From Brevibacterium album DSM 18261 (GTDB lineage: Bacteria; Actinomycetota; Actinomycetes; Actinomycetales; Brevibacteriaceae), in contig NZ_KE384526.1 in NCBI RefSeq assembly GCF_000426445.1, positions 667,213 to 731,212 on the forward strand: a stretch of 64,000 nt of DNA, read 5' to 3'. How positions within the stretch are numbered: position 1 is the first letter of the stretch; each line of letters starts with the position of its first letter. Under the pieces are notes generated by a model. It searched no databases. It was not told the origin of the DNA and saw only the letters and a list, made by a program, of their open reading frames with translations. Position numbers and translations under genes: made by a program. Shown piece by piece: positions 24,256 through 31,976 of this stretch.

Positions 24256-24864
24256 GTGGGAGCTCTTGCGGTAGGGGTGGCCGGCGGTTCCGGCAGCGGG
24301 AAGACGACGCTGACGCGGGCGCTGCTGGAGGAGTTCGGGAACGGGGCCACCGTCCTGTTCCAGGACAACTACTACAGGCGCAATGACCATCTGGCCTTCT
24401 CCGAGCGCGAGCGGCTCAACTACGACGCACCTGAGGCCTTCGACATCGACCTCATGGTCGAGCAGGTCCGGCAGCTCAAGGCCGGGGTGCCCATCGACTG
24501 CCCCGTCTACGACTTCACCCAGCACAACCGGGCCGAGGAGACGCTCACCGTGTCTCCCGCGCCGGTGATCGTCGTCGAGGGGATCCTGCTCTTCGCGGAG
24601 CCGAGGCTGTGCGAGCTGCTCGACATCCGCCTCTTCGTCGATACGGACGCCGATGTGCGCATCCTCCGCCGCATCCGCCGCGACGTCGTGGAGCGCGGCC
24701 GCTCCCTGGAATCGGTCGAGGCCCAGTACCTCGAGACCGTCAAGCCGATGCACGAGCTCTACGTGGAGCCGTCCAAGCGCCGCGCGGACCTCATCGTCCC
24801 GGAGGGCGGGCACAACACCGTGGCCCTCGACATGATCGTCCACCGCATCCGCCGCGAGTTCTGA
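24256..24864 (+). CDS. udk: Uridine kinase
   Basis: 202 residues, the usual size. It phosphorylates uridine and cytidine for pyrimidine salvage. P-loop GGSGSGKTT at residues ~10-18; FQDNYYR, NYDAPEAFDIDLM and CPVYDFTQHNR are conserved substrate-site segments; VVEGILLF is the Walker-B-like strand; RRIRRDVVERGRSLESV is the lid. The start is GTG at 24256 with GGAGG 5 nt before it. It converges on the RibD-like gene with only 17 bp between them. Confidence 0.93.
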   Translation: MGALAVGVAGGSGSGKTTLTRALLEEFGNGATVLFQDNYYRRNDHLAFSERERLNYDAPEAFDIDLMVEQVRQLKAGVPIDCPVYDFTQHNRAEETLTVSPAPVIVVEGILLFAEPRLCELLDIRLFVDTDADVRILRRIRRDVVERGRSLESVEAQYLETVKPMHELYVEPSKRRADLIVPEGGHNTVALDMIVHRIRREF

Positions 24865-24881
24865 GCGGAGCGGTCAGCACC

Positions 24882-25448
24882 TCATTCCCTCTCTGCCCAC
24901 GGCACGCCGTAGCGCAGCAGCACCCCGCCGCTGTCGAGCGCACGGCACTCCCGCAGCGTGAGCGGTCTGAGGCCTCCGGCGGAACTGAACAGCGGTGTCC
25001 CCTCCCCCATGAGCGCCGGGGCGATGCCCACGAGCAGCTCATCCACGAGCCCCGCGGCGAGCAGGGATTCCGTGAGCGCGGCGCTGCCGAAGACGTAGAT
25101 CGGCCGGTCCAGCTCCCGCTTGCGCCGGCGCAGCTCGCCGACGATGTCCGCGGTCACCTCGGTGTTCTCCCACGCGGCGGAGGTGAGCGTGCGTGAGGCA
25201 ACGAGCTTGGGGGCGCCGTTCATGTAGGCGGCGATCTCCGGGTCGTCCTCGTCCGAAGACCAGTGCGCGGCCATGCCCTCATACGTGACGCGGCCGAAGA
25301 CCAGCAGGCCCAGGCTCTCACCGAAGCCCAGGCTCAGCTGGCGCAGGTCCTCTCCCCAGATGTGCTCGTGGAAGGCCAGGTCCCACTTCTCTGGCCCCTC
25401 GAACCGCCCGTCGAGCGTCATGACGTTCCAGACGACGAGTTCTCCCAT
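24882..25448 (-). CDS. RibD C-terminal / dihydrofolate-reductase-like protein
   Basis: 188-residue stand-alone member of the RibD_C family, which has a dihydrofolate reductase fold and usually binds NADPH. Typical signs are the start VVWNVMTLDGRFEGP, LLVFGRVTYEGMAAHW, LVASRTL, and GSAALTESLLAAGLVDELLVGIAPALMGEGTPLF. The substrate is not known; these proteins are common in actinobacteria. GGGGG precedes the ATG, and TAGCCT at 25488-25493 is a likely -10 box. The next gene upstream, TetR, is on the same strand 121 bp away. Confidence 0.85.
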   Translation of the reverse strand: MGELVVWNVMTLDGRFEGPEKWDLAFHEHIWGEDLRQLSLGFGESLGLLVFGRVTYEGMAAHWSSDEDDPEIAAYMNGAPKLVASRTLTSAAWENTEVTADIVGELRRRKRELDRPIYVFGSAALTESLLAAGLVDELLVGIAPALMGEGTPLFSSAGGLRPLTLRECRALDSGGVLLRYGVPWAERE

Positions 25449-25569
25449 GGTTGGCCCCCTTCGACCGCTGACAGCTCCCGCGGCCTCAGGCTATGCCGAT
25501 CGCAGGGCGGTGACAACGGTGCCGATTCCCGGGAGACTTCCGTCGCCGGCGATGCACGGGTTCCGCCCG

Positions 25570-26226
25570 TCATCCCGCCGTCCAGGAGAAATCGGCGAAG
25601 AGGTAGCGGTCGAGCGAGGGGCCCACGGTCTCTGCGACGTCCTCGATCGCGAGCTCGGCCAGGGGCGGAAGCTGCAGCACGTACCGGGCCATCACGAGCC
25701 CCAGCACCTGCGATCCGCACAGCGCCACCCGCGCCTCGGGCCGGGCTCCGGACAGCTGCGGGGCGAGCTTGCCGATGACCTCGCCCGCGACCACCCGGCG
25801 GAACAGCTGCCGCGATTCCTCGTGGGTGCCGATGTTGCGCACGAGCCCCAGGAACGAAGCTCCCAGATCCGTCTTCTCCAGTGTCGTGAGCACTCGCCGG
25901 ACGAGTTCCGTGCCCGGGGAGGCGCCCGGGTCAGGCGACCCGAGCCGCCCGAAGGCCTCGAGGAAGCCCTCGGTCCGGAACGCCTCCGCGACCGAGACCG
26001 CGAACAGGTCCTGCTTGGTGCCGAAGTAGTAGTGGACGAGCTTGGTGTTGACCCCCGCGGCCCTGGCGATCCCCCGAATCGTCGCATGAGGGTAGCCCTT
26101 CTCCGCGAACTCGCCGCGGGCCGCCCGCAGGATCTCCTCCCGCGCCGTGCTCTCCCCCGGCCGGCGCCCCTGCCGGGGAGGAGGCGCCGCCTCCGCAGCA
26201 GTGCGCTCAGCACCTCGTTCCGTCAC
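25570..26226 (-). CDS. TetR-family repressor
   Basis: 218 residues. The DNA-binding domain is at ~25-70 (REEILRAARGEFAEKGYPHATIRGIARAAGVNTKLVHYYFGTKQDLF), and the C-terminal helical ligand domain follows. GTG start at 26226 with AAGGGG upstream; TACTCT at 26251-26256 fits a -10. It is divergent from an ABC exporter operon, and two matching inverted repeats lie between them, so it most likely represses the exporter and itself. The ligand is presumably an exported compound, but nothing identifies it. Confidence 0.9.
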   Translation of the reverse strand: MTERGAERTAAEAAPPPRQGRRPGESTAREEILRAARGEFAEKGYPHATIRGIARAAGVNTKLVHYYFGTKQDLFAVSVAEAFRTEGFLEAFGRLGSPDPGASPGTELVRRVLTTLEKTDLGASFLGLVRNIGTHEESRQLFRRVVAGEVIGKLAPQLSGARPEARVALCGSQVLGLVMARYVLQLPPLAELAIEDVAETVGPSLDRYLFADFSWTAG

Positions 26227-26270
26227 CGGGACCCCTTTCCTCCGACTCCCAGAGTAGCAATCCCAGAAAA

Positions 26271-26288
26271 TTTCACCGCTCGATGAAA
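26271..26288. promoter_or_regulatory. TetR operator candidate 1
   Basis: TTTCACCGCTCGATGAAA: a TTTCA-N8-TGAAA inverted repeat in the divergent spacer, overlapping the expected -35 zone of the tetR promoter. The same 5-8-5 architecture occurs again at 26306. Confidence 0.55.
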
Positions 26289-26305
26289 AGCCGTGCTAGC
26301 CTGGA

Positions 26306-26323
26306 TTTCATCACACAGTGAAT
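26306..26323. promoter_or_regulatory. TetR operator candidate 2
   Basis: TTTCATCACACAGTGAAT: TTTCA-N8-TGAAT, with the same spacing as the site at 26271. It sits just downstream of a TAGCCT (26297-26302) that fits as -10 of the exporter operon, so a bound repressor would block initiation. Confidence 0.55.
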
Positions 26324-26357
26324 TCCTGTTCCGCACTTCCGCGCACCCGGAGGAGAC

Positions 26358-27680
26358 ATGCGAGCCCTCATCACCAAGGAGTTCCGCGAGCTCGCCCGCG
26401 ACAAGCGGACCCTCGCGATGCTGATCCTGCTCCCCGTCCTGCTGCTCACGATCTTCGGCTACGCCGCGAACTTCTCCGTGGACCGCGTGCAGACGGCGGT
26501 GGTCGGGCCCGAGGCCGAGGCGCTGGCCGCGGAGCTCTCAGATCACGAGGCCGCCGAGGACGGGCTCGACCTCGCCATGGTCGATGCCGGCCTCGACCGG
26601 TCCGACGGCGAGCGGCTGCTGCGCGAGGGCGAGGTGCAGGCCCTCGTGGTGAGCACCGGGCCCGCCGCGGGAGCCGATGGGTCGGGCGGCGATGGGGCGG
26701 GCGGCAGCAGCGGCAGCTCAGACAGCGGCGCCGGTGCGGGCACAGAGCCGGACGCTCCTGCACCCCTCACCGACCGGATGCACGTCTATCTGGACGGCAG
26801 CAGCCTGTTCACCGCGCAGGCCGCACAGCGGACCTTCGCCCAGCTGGCAGGCGAAGAGGGGCGGCAGCGCGCCGAACAGGTCCGCGCCTCCGTGATCGAC
26901 GCCCTGCAGGCCCACGCCGAGGCGGCTCCGGGGCCGGAGGGTGAGCGCGCCTCGGACACGGGGAACGCGCCCGGCCCCGCCGCTCTCCCCGATCTCGCCG
27001 AGCTGGCCCCGGAGACCGACCTCGATCCCGAGGAGTTCGTCACAGTCCTCTTCAACCCCGACCTCGAGACCTCCTGGGTGATGGTGCCCGGCCTCATCGG
27101 CCTGATCCTCACCTTCATCGGGATGATCATCACGAGCATCGGCCTCGTCCGCGAGCGCGAGACCGGCACCCTCGAACAGCTCGCGGTCATGCCCCTGGCC
27201 CCCAGCTCGATCATCCTGGGCAAGATCGCGCCGTATTTCCTCCTGGCGCTGCTCGACATGGTGATCGTGACGCTGCTGGGCGTCTGGCTGTTCGGCGTGC
27301 CGTTCGCCGGGAGCGTCTGGGTCTTCGCCCTCGCCGCGTTCGTGTTCCTCTTCGTGGTGCTGGGCATGGGAGTCCTCGTCTCCTCCGTCTCGCAGAACAC
27401 CGGTCAGGCGATCCAGATGGCGATCATGCTCCTGCTGCCCCAGGTGCTGCTGAGCGGACTGATCTTCCCGTTGGAGTCGATGGCCGCGGGGGTGCGCTGG
27501 ATCGGCTACATCCTGCCGCTCACCTGGTTCACCGACATCGCCCGCGGCATCATGCTCCGCGATGCGCCCCTCGAGGCGCTGTGGCTGCCGTTCGGCGTCC
27601 TCGCCGTCATGGCCGTGCTCATCTTCGGCCTCGCGACCCTCCGCATGCGGCTCTCGCTCACCCGGGGAGGTGCGCGCTGA
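26358..27680 (+). CDS. ABC-2 type exporter permease
   Basis: 440-residue permease. It has one N-terminal membrane segment (TLAMLILLPVLLLTIFGYAANF), a large extracytoplasmic region (~35-230) and five or more further segments from ~235 (SWVMVPGLIGLILTFIGMIITSIGLVRERETGTLEQL to the C-terminus). The motif RERETGTLEQLAVMPL is the hallmark of ABC-2 permeases of the YhhJ/DrrB type. The outer region contains a Gly/Ser-rich insert and Ala/Glu-rich linkers. It is the first gene of the pair; the double ATPase starts on its last base. GGAGGAG precedes the ATG. Likely drug or lipid export, repressed by the divergent TetR. Confidence 0.88.
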   Translation: MRALITKEFRELARDKRTLAMLILLPVLLLTIFGYAANFSVDRVQTAVVGPEAEALAAELSDHEAAEDGLDLAMVDAGLDRSDGERLLREGEVQALVVSTGPAAGADGSGGDGAGGSSGSSDSGAGAGTEPDAPAPLTDRMHVYLDGSSLFTAQAAQRTFAQLAGEEGRQRAEQVRASVIDALQAHAEAAPGPEGERASDTGNAPGPAALPDLAELAPETDLDPEEFVTVLFNPDLETSWVMVPGLIGLILTFIGMIITSIGLVRERETGTLEQLAVMPLAPSSIILGKIAPYFLLALLDMVIVTLLGVWLFGVPFAGSVWVFALAAFVFLFVVLGMGVLVSSVSQNTGQAIQMAIMLLLPQVLLSGLIFPLESMAAGVRWIGYILPLTWFTDIARGIMLRDAPLEALWLPFGVLAVMAVLIFGLATLRMRLSLTRGGAR

Positions 27681-29491
27681 TGCTCATCGTGCAGAGCGCG
27701 AGCGTGCGCTTCGGCTCGCACACCGCCCTCGACGGCTTCACCGGGAGCTTCGCCCCCGGTCAGATCTCCGCCCTCGCAGGAGGCGACGGCGCCGGGAAGT
27801 CGACGCTGCTGCGCGCGCTCGCCGGCCGTGTGGGTCTGCGGCACGGACGAATCACCGTCGAGGGGGCCGGAAAGCGGACCGGCGAGGGAACCCGGGCCAC
27901 GGAGGCGACCGCGCCCGGACAGCGCACTCCCCTGCCCGGCTCCCTCGGCACCGCCCTGCCCGCTCCGCGCGAGATCGGCTGGCAGCCCGCCTCGGGCGGC
28001 GTCTGGGGAAACCTCTCCGTGGACGAGAATCTCGCGTTCATCGCCCGGGTCTACGGCCTCGACCATCGCAGCGCACGTTCTCGCAGAGAGGAGCTGCTGG
28101 CCCGGGCCGGTCTGGACCGCGCCCGAGGCCGTATCGCCTCGCGCCTGTCCGGCGGGATGCGCAGGAAGCTCGGCTTCGTGCTCGCGACTCTCCACCGGCC
28201 CTCCCTCGTGCTCCTCGACGAGCCGACCACCGGCGTCGACCCCCACAGCCGCGAAGAGCTCTGGGCCATGATCGCGGACGCGGCGGAGGAGGGTGCGACG
28301 GTCGTGCTCGCGACCACCTATCTGGATGAGGCCGCTCGCGCGCACCAGGTGTTCCTGCTGGGCGGAGGCAGACTGCTGGCCTCCGGGCCGCCGGAGCGGG
28401 TCGCCGCCGATATCCCCGGAGTCCTCTGGGAGGCACCCTGCAGCGGGGAAGCGGGCCTTGCCGATCCCGCAGGCCCAACAGATGGCGCAGGCCCAACAGA
28501 TGGCGCAGGCCGGGATCACGCCCCCGGCCCAGCGGGCCGCGGAAGGCGAACCCGCGGAGCAGACCGGACACAGGGCACGGAGCAGGCCGGGCGCGGCACA
28601 GTGGACATGATCAGCTGGCGGCGCGCACACACCCGCTATGCCTGGTCGTCCGAGGCAGACGCGGCTCCGCCTCCAGGGTTCGCGCCCAGTCGTCCCGATC
28701 TCGAGAACGCGAGCATCGTGCTGCTGCTCGCGGAGGAGCGTCACCTCGGCGAAACGGGTGGGGACACCGGAGCAGACAGCCGCACCGGCGCCGACAGCCA
28801 TACCGGCGCGGCCAGCGCAGGCAGCCACGGTGACACCGCGTCGGCGGGACTCGGAATGCGCGTCAGCGCGCGCCCCCTCGTACGCGCACGTGACGTCGTG
28901 AAGCACTACGGGGGTGTGACTGCCCTCGACGGCGTCTCACTCGAGTTGGGTGCCGGCGAGATCGTGGGGCTGCTGGGCGGGAACGGTGCAGGCAAGACCA
29001 CACTGATCCGTCAGATCCTCGGAGTGGAGCAGCCCAGCGCGGGATCCTGCGAGACCTTCGGGGAGACGCCCTCGACCGAGACCCGGAGGCGGATCGGCTA
29101 CGTCGCCCAAGGGCTCGGCCTCTATCCCTCGCTCTCGGCCGCGGAGAACATCGACTTCGTCGCCTCGGTCCACCGATGCAGACCGACCGCCGAGGCCCTG
29201 GAACAGGCACGCGCGTGGGGCACGCGTCCCGTGCGCGATCTTCCCCTGGGCGCGCAGCGGACACTCGCCTACCTCACCGCAACTGTCCACGCACCCGAAC
29301 TGCTGATCCTCGACGAGCCGACCTCGGGCATGGACCCGCTCGCCCGGGCGCGCCTGTGGGAGCGGATCCACGGCCATGCAGCCGCCGGTGCGGGCGTGCT
29401 CGTCACGACGCACTACATGCAGGAGGCCGCACAGTGCGACCGCCGGATCACCCTCGAGAACGGCCGCGTCAGCGCGGAGGAAGGAGCCTGA
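27680..29491 (+). CDS. ABC exporter ATPase with two nucleotide-binding domains
   Basis: 603 residues with two ABC domains, like the YhiH/RbbA-type ATPases that partner single ABC-2 permeases. Domain 1 (~1-240): Walker A GGDGAGKST, signature LSGGMRRK, Walker B LVLLDEPTTG. Domain 2 (~393-600): Walker A GGNGAGKTT, Walker B LLILDEPTSG, but the signature reads LPLGAQRT instead of LSGGQ, so this site may be catalytically weak. The linker (~250-390) is hydrophilic, with repeats such as GPTDGAG and TGADS. The ATG overlaps the permease stop (TGATG). Function: powers the permease encoded upstream. Confidence 0.88.
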   Translation: MLIVQSASVRFGSHTALDGFTGSFAPGQISALAGGDGAGKSTLLRALAGRVGLRHGRITVEGAGKRTGEGTRATEATAPGQRTPLPGSLGTALPAPREIGWQPASGGVWGNLSVDENLAFIARVYGLDHRSARSRREELLARAGLDRARGRIASRLSGGMRRKLGFVLATLHRPSLVLLDEPTTGVDPHSREELWAMIADAAEEGATVVLATTYLDEAARAHQVFLLGGGRLLASGPPERVAADIPGVLWEAPCSGEAGLADPAGPTDGAGPTDGAGRDHAPGPAGRGRRTRGADRTQGTEQAGRGTVDMISWRRAHTRYAWSSEADAAPPPGFAPSRPDLENASIVLLLAEERHLGETGGDTGADSRTGADSHTGAASAGSHGDTASAGLGMRVSARPLVRARDVVKHYGGVTALDGVSLELGAGEIVGLLGGNGAGKTTLIRQILGVEQPSAGSCETFGETPSTETRRRIGYVAQGLGLYPSLSAAENIDFVASVHRCRPTAEALEQARAWGTRPVRDLPLGAQRTLAYLTATVHAPELLILDEPTSGMDPLARARLWERIHGHAAAGAGVLVTTHYMQEAAQCDRRITLENGRVSAEEGA

Positions 29492-29544
29492 GCGGCGAGC
29501 TCACGCCGAAAGCGGCCAACTCAGCCGCGCCCCGGGGCCTCCGC

Positions 29545-30816
29545 TCACTCCGGGCGGTGCGCAAGCGCTCCCGCTCTGAAGGCCTCCTCCGTGAGCGGGC
29601 GGAAATCGACTCCGTCGGCCTCGTACCACTCGTCGAGCGCGGCGAGGTCTCCTCCGTCCTCGTACCCGAGTTCCAGCACACGCTCGCTCCAGCGCACGCC
29701 GCTCTCCACCAGGCCCTCCCGCACATCCTCCTCGACCGTGCCGTCCGCGACGAGCTGGTCCGCGATCTCCTGCTGGGTGGTGAGGATCGCCTCGGCGGCC
29801 TCGGGATCCATCTCCGTGAACTCACCCCCGGCAGCTCGCACATCGGCCACCGCATCGGCGCTCGAGCCGAGGATCGCGGAGGTCACCCCGTGCATCCAGT
29901 CGATGCCCGCCGCATCGAAGATGATCTGCTGATAGGCCAGGGGCAGCGAGGCGAAGCTCGAGCCGGCCACGTGCCCGGCCGTGACGGCCCCCGTGAAGCG
30001 CTCCTCGCCCAGCGTCGACACCTGTGGCGCGGCCTCCAGCAGCCCCGTCGATCCGGCCACCATGCCCTGCACGAAGATGCAGTCGACCGTGCTGCGCTGC
30101 AGCGCCTCGAACGCCTCGCCGTATTCCATCGAGACCGGGCTCGCACCCAGGCTCTGCGAGATGGGCGTCTGCACCGAACCGCCGATCCTGATCTGCCGCC
30201 CGCTCCAGTCCGACAGCGCCGTGCCCTCACTGCCGCATGCCGTCCAGTAGTTGCCCGAGGTGACGAGGGGGTTGAGCGGGACCAGGCCCTTCGAGGAGTA
30301 CTCCTCGAGCAGCGCCGGGTCGTTCCAGCCGGCCTCGCTCATCTGCGCCTGGATCGCAGCCTCACCGGTCAGCGGGCCGGCGGGAACGTACTGGCTCAGC
30401 TTGTTGTAGGCGTCCAGCCGCGGATACTCGGCGACGAAGTACACAGGAACGGTGTAGGCGATGTCGAGGCGTCCGTCGGCGAGCGCATCGTCGACTTCCG
30501 GGTACCCCGCGATCGACTGGCCCCATGCCACGTCGAAGCTGATCTTCCCGCCCGACCGCTCCTCGACAGCCTCCATGAAGGACTTCTCCGCCACTGCGGC
30601 GGCCGCATCCGGCGAGGCCGCGTACGGCTGGATGGTCAGGGTGACCGGATCGAGGTCTGCGACAGCGGCATCGACCTCCTCCTGCGCGGCGCCGAACGCG
30701 AACCCGGCGTCCTCGCTCCCGCCCCCTCCGGCTCCGCCCACGCTGCCTCCGCAGGCGGACAGCAGCAGCATGAGGGGTGCTGCGGCGGCAAGGAAGTGCA
30801 CGGCTCTCGACGTCAT
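29545..30816 (-). CDS. TRAP-type (DctP-family) solute-binding lipoprotein, orphan
   Basis: 423 residues. Lipoprotein signal at residues 1-23 (hydrophobic core, then LLSACGG with Cys as lipidation site), followed by a Gly-rich linker. The body resembles DctP/TAXI-type binding proteins of TRAP transporters: LTIQPYAASPDAAAAVAEKSFMEAVEERSGGKISFDV, GRLDIAYTVPVYFVAEYPRL, SDWSGRQIRIGG, EAFEALQRSTVDCIFVQGM. No membrane subunits (DctQ, DctM) are encoded nearby on either side, so its transporter is elsewhere or it has another role. AAGGAG precedes the ATG. It converges on the ABC exporter with 53 bp between. Confidence 0.8.
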   Translation of the reverse strand: MTSRAVHFLAAAAPLMLLLSACGGSVGGAGGGGSEDAGFAFGAAQEEVDAAVADLDPVTLTIQPYAASPDAAAAVAEKSFMEAVEERSGGKISFDVAWGQSIAGYPEVDDALADGRLDIAYTVPVYFVAEYPRLDAYNKLSQYVPAGPLTGEAAIQAQMSEAGWNDPALLEEYSSKGLVPLNPLVTSGNYWTACGSEGTALSDWSGRQIRIGGSVQTPISQSLGASPVSMEYGEAFEALQRSTVDCIFVQGMVAGSTGLLEAAPQVSTLGEERFTGAVTAGHVAGSSFASLPLAYQQIIFDAAGIDWMHGVTSAILGSSADAVADVRAAGGEFTEMDPEAAEAILTTQQEIADQLVADGTVEEDVREGLVESGVRWSERVLELGYEDGGDLAALDEWYEADGVDFRPLTEEAFRAGALAHRPE

Positions 30817-31015
30817 CGTCGGCTCTCCTTCGGGGTACCGGGCAGCGCACGCTCCTGGTCGAACGCCTGATCAGTCGCTGCCGACTACCCCCATCCTGTG
30901 ATGCCTCTCACTTCCTGTCAAGACCGCAGGGCATGAAACCGCAGGTCAGAGCTGCTCAGGTCACAACCTCGGCGTCGGTGCCGCAGGGCTACCGCCTCCT
31001 GGTCACGGCGCCCGG

Positions 31016-31582
31016 TCACAGCCGCCGGAGCATGCGGGTGTTGCCCAGGGTGTTGGGCTTGACCCTGGAGAGGTCCAGGAACTCCGCCGTGCCCTCGTCG
31101 CGTGAGCGCAGGATCTCGGAGTAGGCCTCCTGCGAGACGGGGGTGCCGTCGATGACCTCGAAGCCCAGAGCGGTGAAGAAGTCCGTCTCGAAGGTGAGGC
31201 AGAAGACCTGCTGCACGCCCTGCGCACGTGCGTCCGCGAGCACCTGCTCGACGAGGATCCGTCCGATCCCCCGGCCCCGGTAGGCCTGATTCGTCGCGAT
31301 GGTGCGGGCCTCGGCGGTGTCGGCCCAGATGACGTGGCAGGCAGCACAGCCGGCCAGCACCTCGGTGCCGTCGGACTGCGGTTCGACGACGAGCCAGAAC
31401 TCGTGGATCGCCTCGTAGTAGTCCACCCGCTCCTTCGCGACCAGGATGCGCTGCTCGACCATCGGCGCCAGAAGCTCGACGAGCGCGGGGACGTCGGTCG
31501 CACGCGCGCGGCGCAGCACGAGACCGCCGGGAAGCTCGTGGGAACGGTACTGGGCGCTGATCAGTTCGTCTGCGAAGGGCAT
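31016..31582 (-). CDS. argA: Amino-acid N-acetyltransferase (ArgA of the actinobacterial GNAT type)
   Basis: 188 residues. It closely follows the short N-acetylglutamate synthases of actinobacteria (Mycobacterium Rv2747 type), which make N-acetylglutamate for arginine synthesis: LRRARATDVPALVELLAPMV, DYYEAIHEFWLVVE, the acetyl-CoA loop YRGRGIGRILVEQVL, VFCLTFETDFFTALGFEVIDGTPV, and the C-terminal EFLDLSRVKPNTLGNTRML. The start is taken at 31582 (GGGGGA before it, domain begins soon after); the frame is open to 31894, but that part lies in palindromic intergenic DNA. No arg genes adjoin it. Confidence 0.85.
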   Translation of the reverse strand: MPFADELISAQYRSHELPGGLVLRRARATDVPALVELLAPMVEQRILVAKERVDYYEAIHEFWLVVEPQSDGTEVLAGCAACHVIWADTAEARTIATNQAYRGRGIGRILVEQVLADARAQGVQQVFCLTFETDFFTALGFEVIDGTPVSQEAYSEILRSRDEGTAEFLDLSRVKPNTLGNTRMLRRL

Positions 31583-31675
31583 TCCCCCATTCAACACCCG
31601 CACGTTCTCCTGCGCGAAAGCGAGTGCGAACCGGCCGCTGTGGCCTGCCGTGCGCGCATCGTCGTCTGCCGCCCC

Positions 31676-31738
31676 CGCTGTGGTCTGCCGTGCGAACGCG
31701 AAATCGCCGCTTACGCGTTCGCACGGCAGACCACAGCG
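31676..31738. repeat. Palindromic repeat family B, copy 1
   Basis: Perfect 25-bp inverted repeat: arms 31676-31700 and 31714-31738, 13-nt loop. The core word GTGGTCTGCCGTGCGAACG matches three other intergenic copies (57301, 59074, 59826). A partial extra arm (GTGGCCTGCCGTGCG) precedes it at about 31640. It lies in the 394-bp spacer between clpC and argA; the rest of that spacer holds a 19-bp hairpin (31807-31848) and a CRISPR-repeat-like hairpin (31880-31908). Confidence 0.8.
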
Positions 31739-31806
31739 CAGAGGAACGGAGCGCAGGTGCGCGTGCGGCGCTGAGGGGCAGGCACATGAGCGCGCGCAGA
31801 CGACGA

Positions 31807-31848
31807 GAGCCCGGGTGGGCGAGGAATGCTCCTCGCCCACCCGGGCTC
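31807..31848 (-). terminator. Strong terminator-like hairpin downstream of clpC
   Basis: Perfect 19-bp stem (31807-31825 and 31830-31848) with a 4-nt loop ATGC. It is placed to end clpC transcription, 129 nt after the stop, before the argA promoter region. No long U-run follows. Confidence 0.7.
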
Positions 31849-31879
31849 CGCCCCTCGGCAGGGCTGACGTGTCGCTGGG

Positions 31880-31908
31880 GTGATCCCCGCTCATGCGGGG
31901 AGCGCGCC
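31880..31908. repeat. CRISPR-repeat-like hairpin, single copy
   Basis: GGTGATCCCCGCTCATGCGG followed by GGAGCGCGC. The TCCCCGC-TCAT-GCGGGGA stem and flanks strongly recall type I-E CRISPR repeats of actinobacteria (ATCCCCGC...GCGGGGAGCAC). There is only one copy and no cas gene, so this is not an array; it may be a relic or just a terminator hairpin that looks alike. Confidence 0.3.
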
Positions 31909-31976
31909 GACTCCCGGCCGCGCCAGTCTGGACTGCGGGGCCGAGCCGGCCTCACGCCGCACCCGGGCCCTCAGCC

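Noticed and set aside
22228-24843. Reading the minus-strand frame as one 871-codon gene
   Set aside because: Only the last 267 codons look like a protein (signal, membrane segment, cysteines). The rest is antisense to mutY and the uridine kinase gene.
31880-31908. CRISPR array
   Set aside because: Only one repeat-like unit, no spacers, no cas genes in the window.
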